A stretch of 28,530 nucleotides of DNA from CAXQRU01 sp964226685 (GTDB taxonomy: Bacteria > Pseudomonadota > Gammaproteobacteria > Pseudomonadales > Cellvibrionaceae), in NCBI GenBank assembly GCA_964226685.1, contig CAXQRU010000103.1, positions 1-28,530 on the forward strand. Reading direction: 5' to 3'. Below are positions 17,169 through 24,134 of this stretch, piece after piece. The notes under the pieces were generated by a model. It saw nothing but the letters and a program-made list of their open reading frames with translations. It had not been told where the DNA came from and did no database searches. Numbering within the stretch: the first letter of the stretch is position 1; the number at the start of each line of letters is the position of its first letter. The translations under genes were made by a program, and so were the position numbers.

Positions 17169-17197
17169 ATTATAAAACCAAAAAGATCAAATTTCAA
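17169..17197 (-). promoter_or_regulatory. Strong sigma-70 promoter for the small antisense gene
   Basis: On the minus strand TTGAAA (17192-17197), a 17-base spacer and a perfect TATAAT (17169-17174). This is the best sigma-70 promoter seen in the window and points only at the small membrane-protein gene. Confidence 0.65.
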
Positions 17198-17225
17198 ACA
17201 GCTTTGTGACGCTTTTAATATTGCC

Positions 17226-17255
17226 TTGCCAGAGAATCATCCCATGCTGTAATAT
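17226..17255 (+). promoter_or_regulatory. Candidate promoter of the orphan repeat protein
   Basis: TTGCCA (5 of 6 to consensus, 17226-17231), 18 bases, TAATAT (4 of 6, 17250-17255). It is divergent from the small-gene promoter and would give an untranslated leader of roughly 140 bases. Confidence 0.4.
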
Positions 17256-17296
17256 TGATCAGGTAGCTTTATTCCTGTGCCATGATGGTACTCACT

Positions 17297-17368
17297 GAGC
17301 TGCGCGCCTAACATTGCGCCATTTTGGGCAAACCTATCGGTTATCAGTAACTTATAGGTGCGCAGCTC
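17297..17368 (+). promoter_or_regulatory. Structured leader with 14-bp stem, class unknown
   Basis: GAGCTGCGCGCCTA (17297-17310) pairs with TAGGTGCGCAGCTC (17355-17368); the only non-Watson-Crick pair would be a G-U in RNA. The 44-base loop holds a further small hairpin AACC-TATC-GGTT (17331-17342). T-rich sequence (two runs of five T) follows at about 17371-17386, before the ribosome site AAGGA (17390-17394). This could be an attenuator, a regulatory RNA leader or a relic of a mobile repeat. No known riboswitch class was recognised. Confidence 0.45.
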
Positions 17369-17402
17369 TCTACTTTTTCACTTTTTAATAAGGATATTAA
17401 AC

Positions 17403-18389
17403 ATGATTGATAACACTCAACTTAACCAAACCGCACTAAATGCGACACAAAGAATGTCGGAATTTAATGCAAACAATGCTGGTGTATCTACCAATAGCAT
17501 TGTTGGGGGAGCGATATTAATTGCCTCCGCTCTTTTGCTTGGAAAAGCCATTTACAATGGCATGAGCTCAAGCAATGCGATACCAAACCCGGCCAGGCCA
17601 AATCCACCCGGCATCCGGTTGGACAATGCAACCAACCAAGCAGGAGGTGATCCACCAGGATTAACTTTCGATGATGGCGACGATGTATTCCACGATGCTC
17701 AAGAGACTCTCTCGGGAGATCCTCCTGGCAGAGTTGGCAATGCAGGTGCTACCAATGCTGGAGCTGGTAATGCTGCTGCGCCTGGTAACGCTGTTGCAGG
17801 AGCTGGCAATGCTCCAGTCAACAATAGGGCTGCGGGCAATTCACTTCGCAACTGCATGAGGCAGATTGGCAGAGCATTTCTCAATGCTTTTAGAGCTTGT
17901 CTTCCAACACGCACAGCTCCTGTTGCAAGAGCCGTTAACCCAGCAACACAAACGGCTATTGATACCGCCAAACAAGCGGCTGAATCAATACGAGGTGATA
18001 TGGCTGTTCTAAATGATGCTGCAGTTGTAGGTAACATCAGGCAACAGCTTGATGATGCCGCAAGAACCGTGGCTGATATCAAACAGCAGCATCCGCTTGC
18101 CGTCGTTGATACCGAAAATGCTTTGCAAGCAGCTTACGATAGCATTGCTGAAATTGAGGCGATGTCTACACAAGCCGATGCCAACGTTGCTCAACTTGAT
18201 CGACAAGTAGCTACATTTGCAACTTCTCGGGGATCCAGGCCAGCCTTGCAACACTATGAGGCTCAGATGGTGACCACAAGTAACGAATGCATTGCACTTC
18301 GAGACCAACAAAGGGCAGCAATGCCTGAAATTGCTCGACTAACTGAGCATGCTTTAAACCTGGTCAATATCTTATCTGGGTATTATTGA
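17403..18389 (+). CDS. Orphan membrane-anchored protein with GNA repeats and coiled coil
   Basis: A 328-residue protein of unknown function. Order of parts: a polar Asn/Thr-rich N-terminus (1-30), one membrane helix (about 32-51, GGAILIASALLLGKAI), three PPG turns (68-70, 84-86, 107-109; two as GDPPG), a low-complexity Gly/Asn/Ala stretch (about 111-147) with several GNA units, a short amphipathic basic segment with cysteines (149-170, NCMRQIGRAFLNAFRACL) and a long Ala/Gln-rich helical, probably coiled-coil region (about 180-325). There is no Sec cleavage site. Start at MIDNT is chosen for AAGGA eight bases upstream; the longer frame from 17358 begins in the leader stem. It is a single-gene unit with its own candidate promoter, leader and terminator. 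Composition and orphan position hint at recent acquisition or fast evolution; a secreted or surface-linked role is speculation. Confidence 0.75.
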   Translation: MIDNTQLNQTALNATQRMSEFNANNAGVSTNSIVGGAILIASALLLGKAIYNGMSSSNAIPNPARPNPPGIRLDNATNQAGGDPPGLTFDDGDDVFHDAQETLSGDPPGRVGNAGATNAGAGNAAAPGNAVAGAGNAPVNNRAAGNSLRNCMRQIGRAFLNAFRACLPTRTAPVARAVNPATQTAIDTAKQAAESIRGDMAVLNDAAVVGNIRQQLDDAARTVADIKQQHPLAVVDTENALQAAYDSIAEIEAMSTQADANVAQLDRQVATFATSRGSRPALQHYEAQMVTTSNECIALRDQQRAAMPEIARLTEHALNLVNILSGYY

Positions 18390-18407
18390 TAAGTTATAGA
18401 CTTAATT

Positions 18408-18439
18408 GCTCTCCTGGATCCCAGGAGAGCTTTTTCTTT
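18408..18439 (+). terminator. Rho-independent terminator of the orphan gene
   Basis: GCTCTCCTGG (18408-18417) and CCAGGAGAGC (18421-18430) make a 10-bp perfect stem with a 3-base loop, followed at once by TTTTTCTTT. On the opposite strand there is no T-run, so it mainly serves the + strand, though it lies 23 bases past the end of the opposing ABC ATPase gene. Confidence 0.9.
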
Positions 18440-18462
18440 AGCAAGATTTACTTTAAAAAAAC

Positions 18463-19368
18463 TTATTGAGTCACTGTTCGAACATGACTCTCAATACTCT
18501 CCCCACGAGCCATATCCAAAAACGTCATATTAACAGCCTGCAATGCTTGCAGTAATTTCAGCTGCGCCTCAGACTCTGGAATATCAAAAAAGAAGGTGAG
18601 TTGGTAACGATCGCTCGACAGTTTGACGGAGGTAACAAACTCAAGCGTTTCAAATTGCCGCTCAGCACCCACTGGCGCTGGTTGCTCTAGCCTAAAACTG
18701 ATGGCATTTTCACGAGAAACCATGCTAGAAATTTTGGAATACTGGGCCACTTGGCCTTTTTTGAGAATAATCAAATCCTCACAGATGGATTCGATATCTT
18801 TAAAATCATGAGAGCTGACCACAAACTTACAATCTCGGCTGCGCTGTTTGATGAGGCTTCGAATATCATTAGCTGTGTTGGGGTCGAGGCCTGCGGTAGG
18901 CTCATCCAATAAAATTAATTTAGGCTGACCAATTAAAGTTTGCGCAATCGCTACCCGTTTTTGCATACCATGACTCAGTGCTTCAGGTGGCTTATTCAAA
19001 GCATCATTGAGATTTACCGCCGCCAACGCCTCTTCAGCCTGACGCTTGGCATCACCCCCTGAAAAGCCTTGTAAGTTGGCAAAAAACATTAGATGTTTAA
19101 GAATTGGAATGCCCTTGGTCAAGGTGGCATCTTGCGGCAAAATCGCCAAATTACCATGCAAAGGAGCGCTACCCGGGGCATGCCCCATGATGGAGACGCG
19201 GCCCTCAGTCGGTTTTAAAAAACCACAGATGATAGAAAATAACGTGGTCTTGCCAGCGCCATTGGGGCCAACTAAGCCAGTTGGGCCACCGTCAAGTATC
19301 TCCAGGTTCACTGATTGTAAAACCCAGGCCTTAGTGTATTGTTTAGAAATATTTTTGATTGAAATCAT
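18463..19368 (-). CDS. ABC transporter ATP-binding protein
   Basis: A 301-residue cytoplasmic ATPase of an ABC-2 type exporter. Walker A is GPNGAGKTT (34-42), the signature is LSHGM (131-135, with His in place of the usual first Gly of LSGGQ), Walker B is LILLDEPTAGLDP from 151, and the switch His is in VSSHD. About 85 extra residues at the C-terminus (from about 215) form a domain seen in many drug/antibiotic and NosF-like exporters. The substrate is unknown. Its ATG overlaps the stop of the permease gene by one base (TAATG), so the two are translationally coupled. It is the last gene of the minus-strand rnr-rlmB unit. Confidence 0.93.
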   Translation of the reverse strand: MISIKNISKQYTKAWVLQSVNLEILDGGPTGLVGPNGAGKTTLFSIICGFLKPTEGRVSIMGHAPGSAPLHGNLAILPQDATLTKGIPILKHLMFFANLQGFSGGDAKRQAEEALAAVNLNDALNKPPEALSHGMQKRVAIAQTLIGQPKLILLDEPTAGLDPNTANDIRSLIKQRSRDCKFVVSSHDFKDIESICEDLIILKKGQVAQYSKISSMVSRENAISFRLEQPAPVGAERQFETLEFVTSVKLSSDRYQLTFFFDIPESEAQLKLLQALQAVNMTFLDMARGESIESHVRTVTQ

Positions 19369-20171
19369 TAGACATCCTTGCTCTTAAAGTACAACCAACC
19401 AATTGCAAGATAAGCCAAGGCATAGGCCATAACGGCGCCCGCAGATAAAACGAGCTGGCCACCTTCAGCTATCAAAAATTCATTGTTAAAATTTGAGGGT
19501 AGAATGTAATCAAAAAACTTTGCCCAAGCCACCTGTTTACCCACCAAACCCGATAAAATCATTACCGCAATATGAAGAGTCATAGCCGCCAATATCGCCA
19601 CACCAATCGATGCAATAACAGCGCTAAGCATGGCCATCAAGGCACAATAAGCAAAGGTATATATAGCTAATAAAAGAAAGATTTTTACCACGTAAGGCCA
19701 ACTTAAAGCCGATTCACCAACACTAACAATGATTACCGCAACACAGACCACTACGCTTTGCACCAACACTGCAAATAAATAAGCCCCCAAAAAGCGCCCA
19801 AAAAAGATTTCAAAACGGCCACAGCGAGGCATTAAAAACCTAAGGTATCGATTAGCGGTATCGCTAGCCGTTTGATCACCCGCACACCAGATCACAAAAA
19901 ATGGGGTCAGCCATAATAGTAAGACAAAAAAATAACTTAAGTTGGGGGAGCGTTCGAGAAAGAGCGGTTCAAAAATATCGCCATCAAGTATCCAATTAAA
20001 ATAAACGCCGACCTCAAGCCGAGCAATTTGCTCACCATAACCATCAGCCAAACCTTTGAAAACCAGAAACCAGACAATACTATAAATCGTCAAAAATAAA
20101 AGGCCATTAACACTCAAAGCCGAGCGAGTAAACCCCTGTTTAGCCAGCAGCCACACATGACGAGTATTCAC
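19368..20171 (-). CDS. ABC-2 type transporter permease
   Basis: A 267-residue inner-membrane protein with about six hydrophobic helices: near 20-40, 80-100, 130-155, 165-195, 200-215 and 240-262. A periplasmic loop of about 40 residues lies between the first two. The pattern, and the ATPase encoded next to it, fit an ABC-2 or NosY-like permease. Motif RYLRFLMPRCGRFEIFFGRF is the cytoplasmic coupling region typical of this group. The start is a GTG (minus strand, 20169-20171) overlapping the previous stop as GTGA, with no strong ribosome site of its own. The transported substrate cannot be inferred. Confidence 0.88.
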   Translation of the reverse strand: MNTRHVWLLAKQGFTRSALSVNGLLFLTIYSIVWFLVFKGLADGYGEQIARLEVGVYFNWILDGDIFEPLFLERSPNLSYFFVLLLWLTPFFVIWCAGDQTASDTANRYLRFLMPRCGRFEIFFGRFLGAYLFAVLVQSVVVCVAVIIVSVGESALSWPYVVKIFLLLAIYTFAYCALMAMLSAVIASIGVAILAAMTLHIAVMILSGLVGKQVAWAKFFDYILPSNFNNEFLIAEGGQLVLSAGAVMAYALAYLAIGWLYFKSKDV

Positions 20172-20635
20172 GACAAACGGCCACGCTTAACTAGAATGAT
20201 CAAGACAACCATGCAGGCTGCGAGTAAGCCAGGGATATTGTATGGACTATAGCCTAAGCCCCAAATCATACCGGATAACTCAGCTAGCAATACCATTGCA
20301 CCGGCAATACCAATGAGGACAACTTTCTTTTTAAGAAACAAAAAGACGGCACCGGCAATAGACGTGCCCACAGATAGGATCATCACCAGGCCAATCAAAC
20401 TTGAGGTGGTGCCTTGCTGCATAACGTCTTGCTTAGCTTCCTGCAAGCTACCGCCCATTTCAGCCATTTCTTCAGGCGTTAGCGGCTCATTGAAGGCGAC
20501 CTCTGTTTGTGAACTCGAGTAGCTAGCACCGCCGCCACCTACAAGATTCCCCAAGCCCGATACTAAGTTGATCACGGCCGCAACTATTAATAATATGCCT
20601 GCAACCACTCGTATAAACTCAGAGAAAACAGACAT
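20168..20635 (-). CDS. Small four-helix membrane protein, probable ABC partner
   Basis: A 155-residue membrane protein, not recognised. Hydrophobic helices lie near 8-32, 79-100, 104-121 and 130-149. Between the first and second is a hydrophilic loop that begins with Gly/Ser (GGGGASYSSS) and has an acidic, helical middle part (LTPEEMAEMGGSLQEAKQD). It starts two bases after the rlmB stop and overlaps the ABC permease as GTGA. Tight coupling on both sides suggests it belongs to the exporter, perhaps as an accessory subunit, but this rests on context only. Confidence 0.75.
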   Translation of the reverse strand: MSVFSEFIRVVAGILLIVAAVINLVSGLGNLVGGGGASYSSSQTEVAFNEPLTPEEMAEMGGSLQEAKQDVMQQGTTSSLIGLVMILSVGTSIAGAVFLFLKKKVVLIGIAGAMVLLAELSGMIWGLGYSPYNIPGLLAACMVVLIILVKRGRLS

Positions 20636-20637
20636 GG

Positions 20638-21375
20638 CTAACCTGCTCGCTGCCTCACCGCTTCAAACAACAAAATACCCGTCGCCACCGATACATTCAA
20701 ACTACTGACACTGCCTTTCATGGGAATATTCACTAAATAATCGCAGGATTCTTTGGTTAAGCGGCGAAGTCCACTGCCTTCAGCACCCATCACAATCACA
20801 CTCGGGCCTTTAAGATCGACCTCACAATAGGATTGCTCGGCCTCACCCGCAGCGCCCACAATCCACAGCCCCAGCTCTTGCAAACGACCCAGTGCTCGAG
20901 CGAGATTAGTCACCGTAATAAAGGGCACGTTTTCTGCCGCACCGCACGCTACTTTACTCACCACCGGAGTAATCCCGACCGACTTATCCTTCGGCGCAAC
21001 CACACAGGTCACTCCGGCCGCATCCGCCGAGCGCAAACAAGCTCCTAAATTATGAGGATCAGTGACGCCGTCGAGCACCAGCACTAAAGCGTTGGTCGTC
21101 TCTTTGAGCAATTCATAAAGATAGCTCTCATCATGGACTTTGCCTGGCTCGCAGCTGGCGATAATACCTTGGTGGTTACCGTCTTGGGCCCATTCATCCA
21201 GTTGTTTTCTGGCCACGGACTTGACAGCGATATTATGCCTGTCCGCCATTTGAAGAATTTTTTTAAGCTTGTGATCCTCCCGCCCCTTAGCGACATATAA
21301 CATTTGCACACGGGCAGGAGTGCTATTGAGAAGAGCTTGCACGGCGTGCAAGCCAAATACCATTGAATGATCCAT
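20638..21375 (-). CDS. rlmB: 23S rRNA (guanosine-2'-O-)-methyltransferase RlmB
   Basis: A 245-residue SpoU-family (SPOUT) enzyme that adds the 2'-O-methyl group on G2251 of 23S rRNA in the peptidyl-transferase P loop, using S-adenosylmethionine. All three SpoU motifs are visible: DPHNLGACLRSADA (106-119, Asn109 and Arg115), MGAEGSGLRRL (196-206) and IPMKGSVSSLNVSVATGILL (217-236). An N-terminal substrate-binding domain (about 5-75) carries VFGLHAVQALL. Length matches the E. coli enzyme closely. It starts five bases after rnr, the same rnr-rlmB order seen in many gammaproteobacteria. No strong ribosome site is seen, so translation is probably coupled to rnr. Confidence 0.97.
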   Translation of the reverse strand: MDHSMVFGLHAVQALLNSTPARVQMLYVAKGREDHKLKKILQMADRHNIAVKSVARKQLDEWAQDGNHQGIIASCEPGKVHDESYLYELLKETTNALVLVLDGVTDPHNLGACLRSADAAGVTCVVAPKDKSVGITPVVSKVACGAAENVPFITVTNLARALGRLQELGLWIVGAAGEAEQSYCEVDLKGPSVIVMGAEGSGLRRLTKESCDYLVNIPMKGSVSSLNVSVATGILLFEAVRQRAG

Positions 21376-21380
21376 GATGA

Positions 21381-23783
21381 TTATCTTTTCTGTTTAACTT
21401 TTTTCTTAGCAGACGCGGTCTTTCGCTTTGCACTTTTGTGTTCAGCCGTCTTAGCGCCTTTTTTAGATTTGCTGGTTTTCGTTTTAGATCCCTGGGTTTT
21501 GCCAGATTTAGCGGATTTGTTGCGGTTTTTTTTGGAACGAGCCGTGACTTCAATGCACTCGAAATCCACCTTGCGCTCATCCAGCTTAACGTCCACCACT
21601 CGCACTTGTAAGCTATCACCCAAACCAAAGGATTGACGAGTGCGCTCGCCAACTAAACGGTGATACGCTGGCTCAAAATGATAGTAATCGGCCGGCAGCG
21701 TAGAAATATGAACCAACCCCTCTACGTATAAATCATTTAATTCAACAAACAAACCAAAGTGCGTCACGCCCGTGACCACACCAGAAAACTCATCGCCGAC
21801 ATGGTCTTGTAGGAACTCACATTTCAGCCAACTCACCACATCTCGGGTGGCCTCATCGGCCCGACGCTCTGCCATTGAACATTGCTCACCCAAGGTCAGC
21901 ATATCGGCAACATCGTAGGGATAAATGTACGCTTTTGGAATTGGCTTGGCACCTTTAACTCGCTCGACATGAGTCGAAACTTTGCGAGAGCGAACAATAT
22001 GACGAATCGCGCGGTGCACTAATAAATCTGGATAGCGACGAATAGGAGAAGTAAAGTGGGCATAGGCTGTGTAGGCCAAACCAAAATGTCCCTCATTATC
22101 GGGTTGGTACATCGCTTGGCTTAGACTGCGCAACATCACCGTTTGAATCACATGAGCGTCTGGGCGGCCAGCAATACTGGACAGCAGTTTTTGATAATCA
22201 CCAGGCGTTGGTTTCTCACCCCCACTCAAGCTCAAACCCAACTCGGCTAGAAATGCTCGTAGATTCGCTAGCTTTTCATCTTTGGGGCCATTGTGTACTC
22301 GAAATAAGCCAGGTAGATCGTGCTTCTCCAGAAATCGGGCCGCACACACATTGGCGCAAAGCATACATTCTTCAATCAGTTTGTGGGCGTGGTTGCGCAC
22401 AACTGGCACAATTTGACTGATTTTGCGGTTCTCATCAAATTCGATACGAGTCTCAACGGTTTCAAAATCAATGGCGCCTCGAATATCTCGCGCTTCACGC
22501 AGTTGGTGGTACAGCGCTGTTAAAGTATCAATCGCTGGTACGACATGGGCATATTGTTTACGAATACCACTTTTCTTATCACCAGCCTCATCAATCATTT
22601 TTCCTACCAATGTGTAGGTGAGCCGAGCGTGAGAATGAATCACCGCCTCATAAAACTTGTAACGACTGACTTTGCCTTTATCGCTGATACTCATTTCACA
22701 TACCATGGCCAAACGATCCACCTCAGGGTTCAGCGAACAGAGGCCATTGGATAGGGCTTCGGGCAACATGGGCACGACGTGATCAGGAAAATAGACGGAA
22801 GTGGCTCGGTTTAGCCCTTCTTTATCGAGCGCGCTATTGATAGGCACATAGTGAGACACATCCGCAATGGCGACGAACAAGCGCCAGCCACCGGACTTTT
22901 TGGTTTCACAATAGACCGCATCATCAAAATCTCTGGCATCTTCACCATCGATAGTAACAAAGGGTAAGGAACGAAGATCCACTCGGTGTTGCTTATCTTC
23001 TTCGGCCACCTGTTCACCCAACTCTTTAGCCTCTGCCAGTACCGATTGAGGCCATTGATGGGGAATAGAGTGTGCACGAATGGCGACATCGATCTCCATA
23101 CCGGGTGCCATATGCTCACCGACCACTTCGGTAATTTCACCAAAAGGTGGGTTATTGCGAGTAGGTTGTCGAGTAATGGTGACTAAAACAAACTGACCTG
23201 GGGTAGCACGCTGCGCCGCCTCTGGCCCCAACATCACATCATGGGTTTGCCTAGGATTATCTGGGCGCACGTAGTGAATGCCTTGCTCACTGTAAAAGCG
23301 CCCCACAACTTGCTCAGTATTATGAGAAAGCACTTCGACAATCGCCCCCTCGCGCTTGCGCGAACCATCAGTGAATAGGCGCACCAAAGCTTCATCGCCA
23401 TCAAACACTTTGCGCATTTGACGGTACGATAAATAAATATCATCCCCACCCTTTGTTGGGCTTAAAAAACCATAACCATCGCGATGCGCTAATATGCGGC
23501 CACTAATGAGCGATAACTTATCGATGCAGCCATAGGCACCTTTTCGATTGCGCAGCAGTTGACCATCGCGCACCATCGCGGACAAACGACGTCGTAAACC
23601 TTCAACCGCTTCGGGATCATGAAGCTCAAACTGTTGACATAGGGTTTCAAAAATCTGTGGGCCAGAGGCCTTGTCTAGGAACTCGAGGATGAACTCTCGG
23701 CTGACGATGGGGTGGTCATATTTGGCTGCTTCACGAGCAGCAAATGGATCTTGTTTTTTATTTTTAGACTTAGATTTACTCAA
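21381..23783 (-). CDS. rnr: Ribonuclease R
   Basis: An 800-residue processive 3'-5' exoribonuclease that degrades structured RNA. Domains in order: winged-helix (about 24-86), cold-shock domain (about 92-140, GRILAHRDGYGFL), second cold-shock domain (about 155-225), catalytic RNB domain with the Asp cluster DGEDARDFDDAV (279-290), S1 domain (about 650-730, GVVTGVTHFGLFVEL) and a Lys-rich basic tail over the last 52 residues. The open frame reaches further upstream (to 23870), but the start chosen is TTG at 23781-23783: it begins the typical MSKSKSKNKK text and has AAGGA seven bases upstream. E. coli RNase R is 813 residues. It leads the rnr-rlmB-exporter unit. Confidence 0.97.
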   Translation of the reverse strand: MSKSKSKNKKQDPFAAREAAKYDHPIVSREFILEFLDKASGPQIFETLCQQFELHDPEAVEGLRRRLSAMVRDGQLLRNRKGAYGCIDKLSLISGRILAHRDGYGFLSPTKGGDDIYLSYRQMRKVFDGDEALVRLFTDGSRKREGAIVEVLSHNTEQVVGRFYSEQGIHYVRPDNPRQTHDVMLGPEAAQRATPGQFVLVTITRQPTRNNPPFGEITEVVGEHMAPGMEIDVAIRAHSIPHQWPQSVLAEAKELGEQVAEEDKQHRVDLRSLPFVTIDGEDARDFDDAVYCETKKSGGWRLFVAIADVSHYVPINSALDKEGLNRATSVYFPDHVVPMLPEALSNGLCSLNPEVDRLAMVCEMSISDKGKVSRYKFYEAVIHSHARLTYTLVGKMIDEAGDKKSGIRKQYAHVVPAIDTLTALYHQLREARDIRGAIDFETVETRIEFDENRKISQIVPVVRNHAHKLIEECMLCANVCAARFLEKHDLPGLFRVHNGPKDEKLANLRAFLAELGLSLSGGEKPTPGDYQKLLSSIAGRPDAHVIQTVMLRSLSQAMYQPDNEGHFGLAYTAYAHFTSPIRRYPDLLVHRAIRHIVRSRKVSTHVERVKGAKPIPKAYIYPYDVADMLTLGEQCSMAERRADEATRDVVSWLKCEFLQDHVGDEFSGVVTGVTHFGLFVELNDLYVEGLVHISTLPADYYHFEPAYHRLVGERTRQSFGLGDSLQVRVVDVKLDERKVDFECIEVTARSKKNRNKSAKSGKTQGSKTKTSKSKKGAKTAEHKSAKRKTASAKKKVKQKR

Positions 23784-23790
23784 ATAATTA

Positions 23791-23795
23791 TCCTT
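23791..23795 (-). promoter_or_regulatory. Ribosome binding site that sets the rnr TTG start
   Basis: AAGGA on the minus strand lies seven bases before TTG at 23783. Two upstream in-frame ATG codons (23837 and 23870) have no such site and would add residues that look non-coding. A weak -10-like TATACT (minus strand, 23850-23855) may belong to the rnr promoter; its -35 box is not clear. Confidence 0.65.
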
Positions 23796-23865
23796 TACAT
23801 TGATACAAAATTGACCACTTCCACATTGAGTGATCATCTGTTGAGCGCAAGTATAACGCAGTGGC

Positions 23866-23894
23866 TTCACTAATTGCTAGAGCAACAGTATGAT
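23866..23894 (+). promoter_or_regulatory. Candidate promoter of cbrXAB
   Basis: TTCACT (23866-23871), a 17-base spacer and TATGAT (23889-23894; 5 of 6 to consensus), 60 bases before cbrX. The spacer contains the inverted repeat TTGCT-AG-AGCAA (23874-23885), which could be an operator. Confidence 0.45.
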
Positions 23895-23954
23895 AGAGGC
23901 CGAAAATACAACAAGTCACACTCCAGGCTCAACTGAGGTTTTAAGAATTAAATT

Positions 23955-24134
23955 ATGAGCAACCACCGTTTCGTGCTGTTATTACTGCTCGCTGGCTATA
24001 TTTTTACGCCAACCTTGTTCAGCTGGGTGATCAACCCTAAGGGGGCTTGGTATAAACCCTTTATTGTGTGGGCAATAGTGATTGTGGGTGTTTATTTATT
24101 TCAAAAATTGAATGCTCGCCGCAATGACATTTGA
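23955..24134 (+). CDS. cbrX: Small membrane protein CbrX
   Basis: A 59-residue protein, not long enough for usual gene length cut-offs. It reads MSNHRFVLLLLLAGYIFTPT, then LFSWVINPKGAWYKPFIVW, and AIVIVGVYLFQKLNARRNDI. Two membrane helices are predicted: about 5-24 and 36-51. In pseudomonads a small gene called cbrX lies directly before cbrA and overlaps it; size, topology and overlap agree here. It probably couples translation into cbrA, which has no good ribosome site of its own. Its own ribosome site is weak (AAGAA about eight bases upstream). Whether the peptide itself has a job is not known. Confidence 0.8.
   Translation: MSNHRFVLLLLLAGYIFTPTLFSWVINPKGAWYKPFIVWAIVIVGVYLFQKLNARRNDI

Noticed and set aside
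17325..17342. GGGCAAACC text resembling part of a c-di-GMP (GEMM) riboswitch
   Set aside because: The other conserved parts of that class (GAAA loop and the GGGACGCAAAGCC block) are missing, so the match is to a short common string.
17699..18082. 127-codon antisense frame within the orphan gene
   Set aside because: It is an Ala/Leu-rich mirror of the GNA/Ala-rich coding sequence, with no ribosome site or promoter.
21381..21652. Lys/Ser-rich alternative frames over the end of rnr
   Set aside because: They are by-products of the repetitive Lys-rich codons in the RNase R tail read in other frames.
23784..23870. Longer RNase R start with 29 extra residues
   Set aside because: The upstream ATG codons lack ribosome sites, and the TTG at 23783 has AAGGA at ideal spacing and gives the usual family start.
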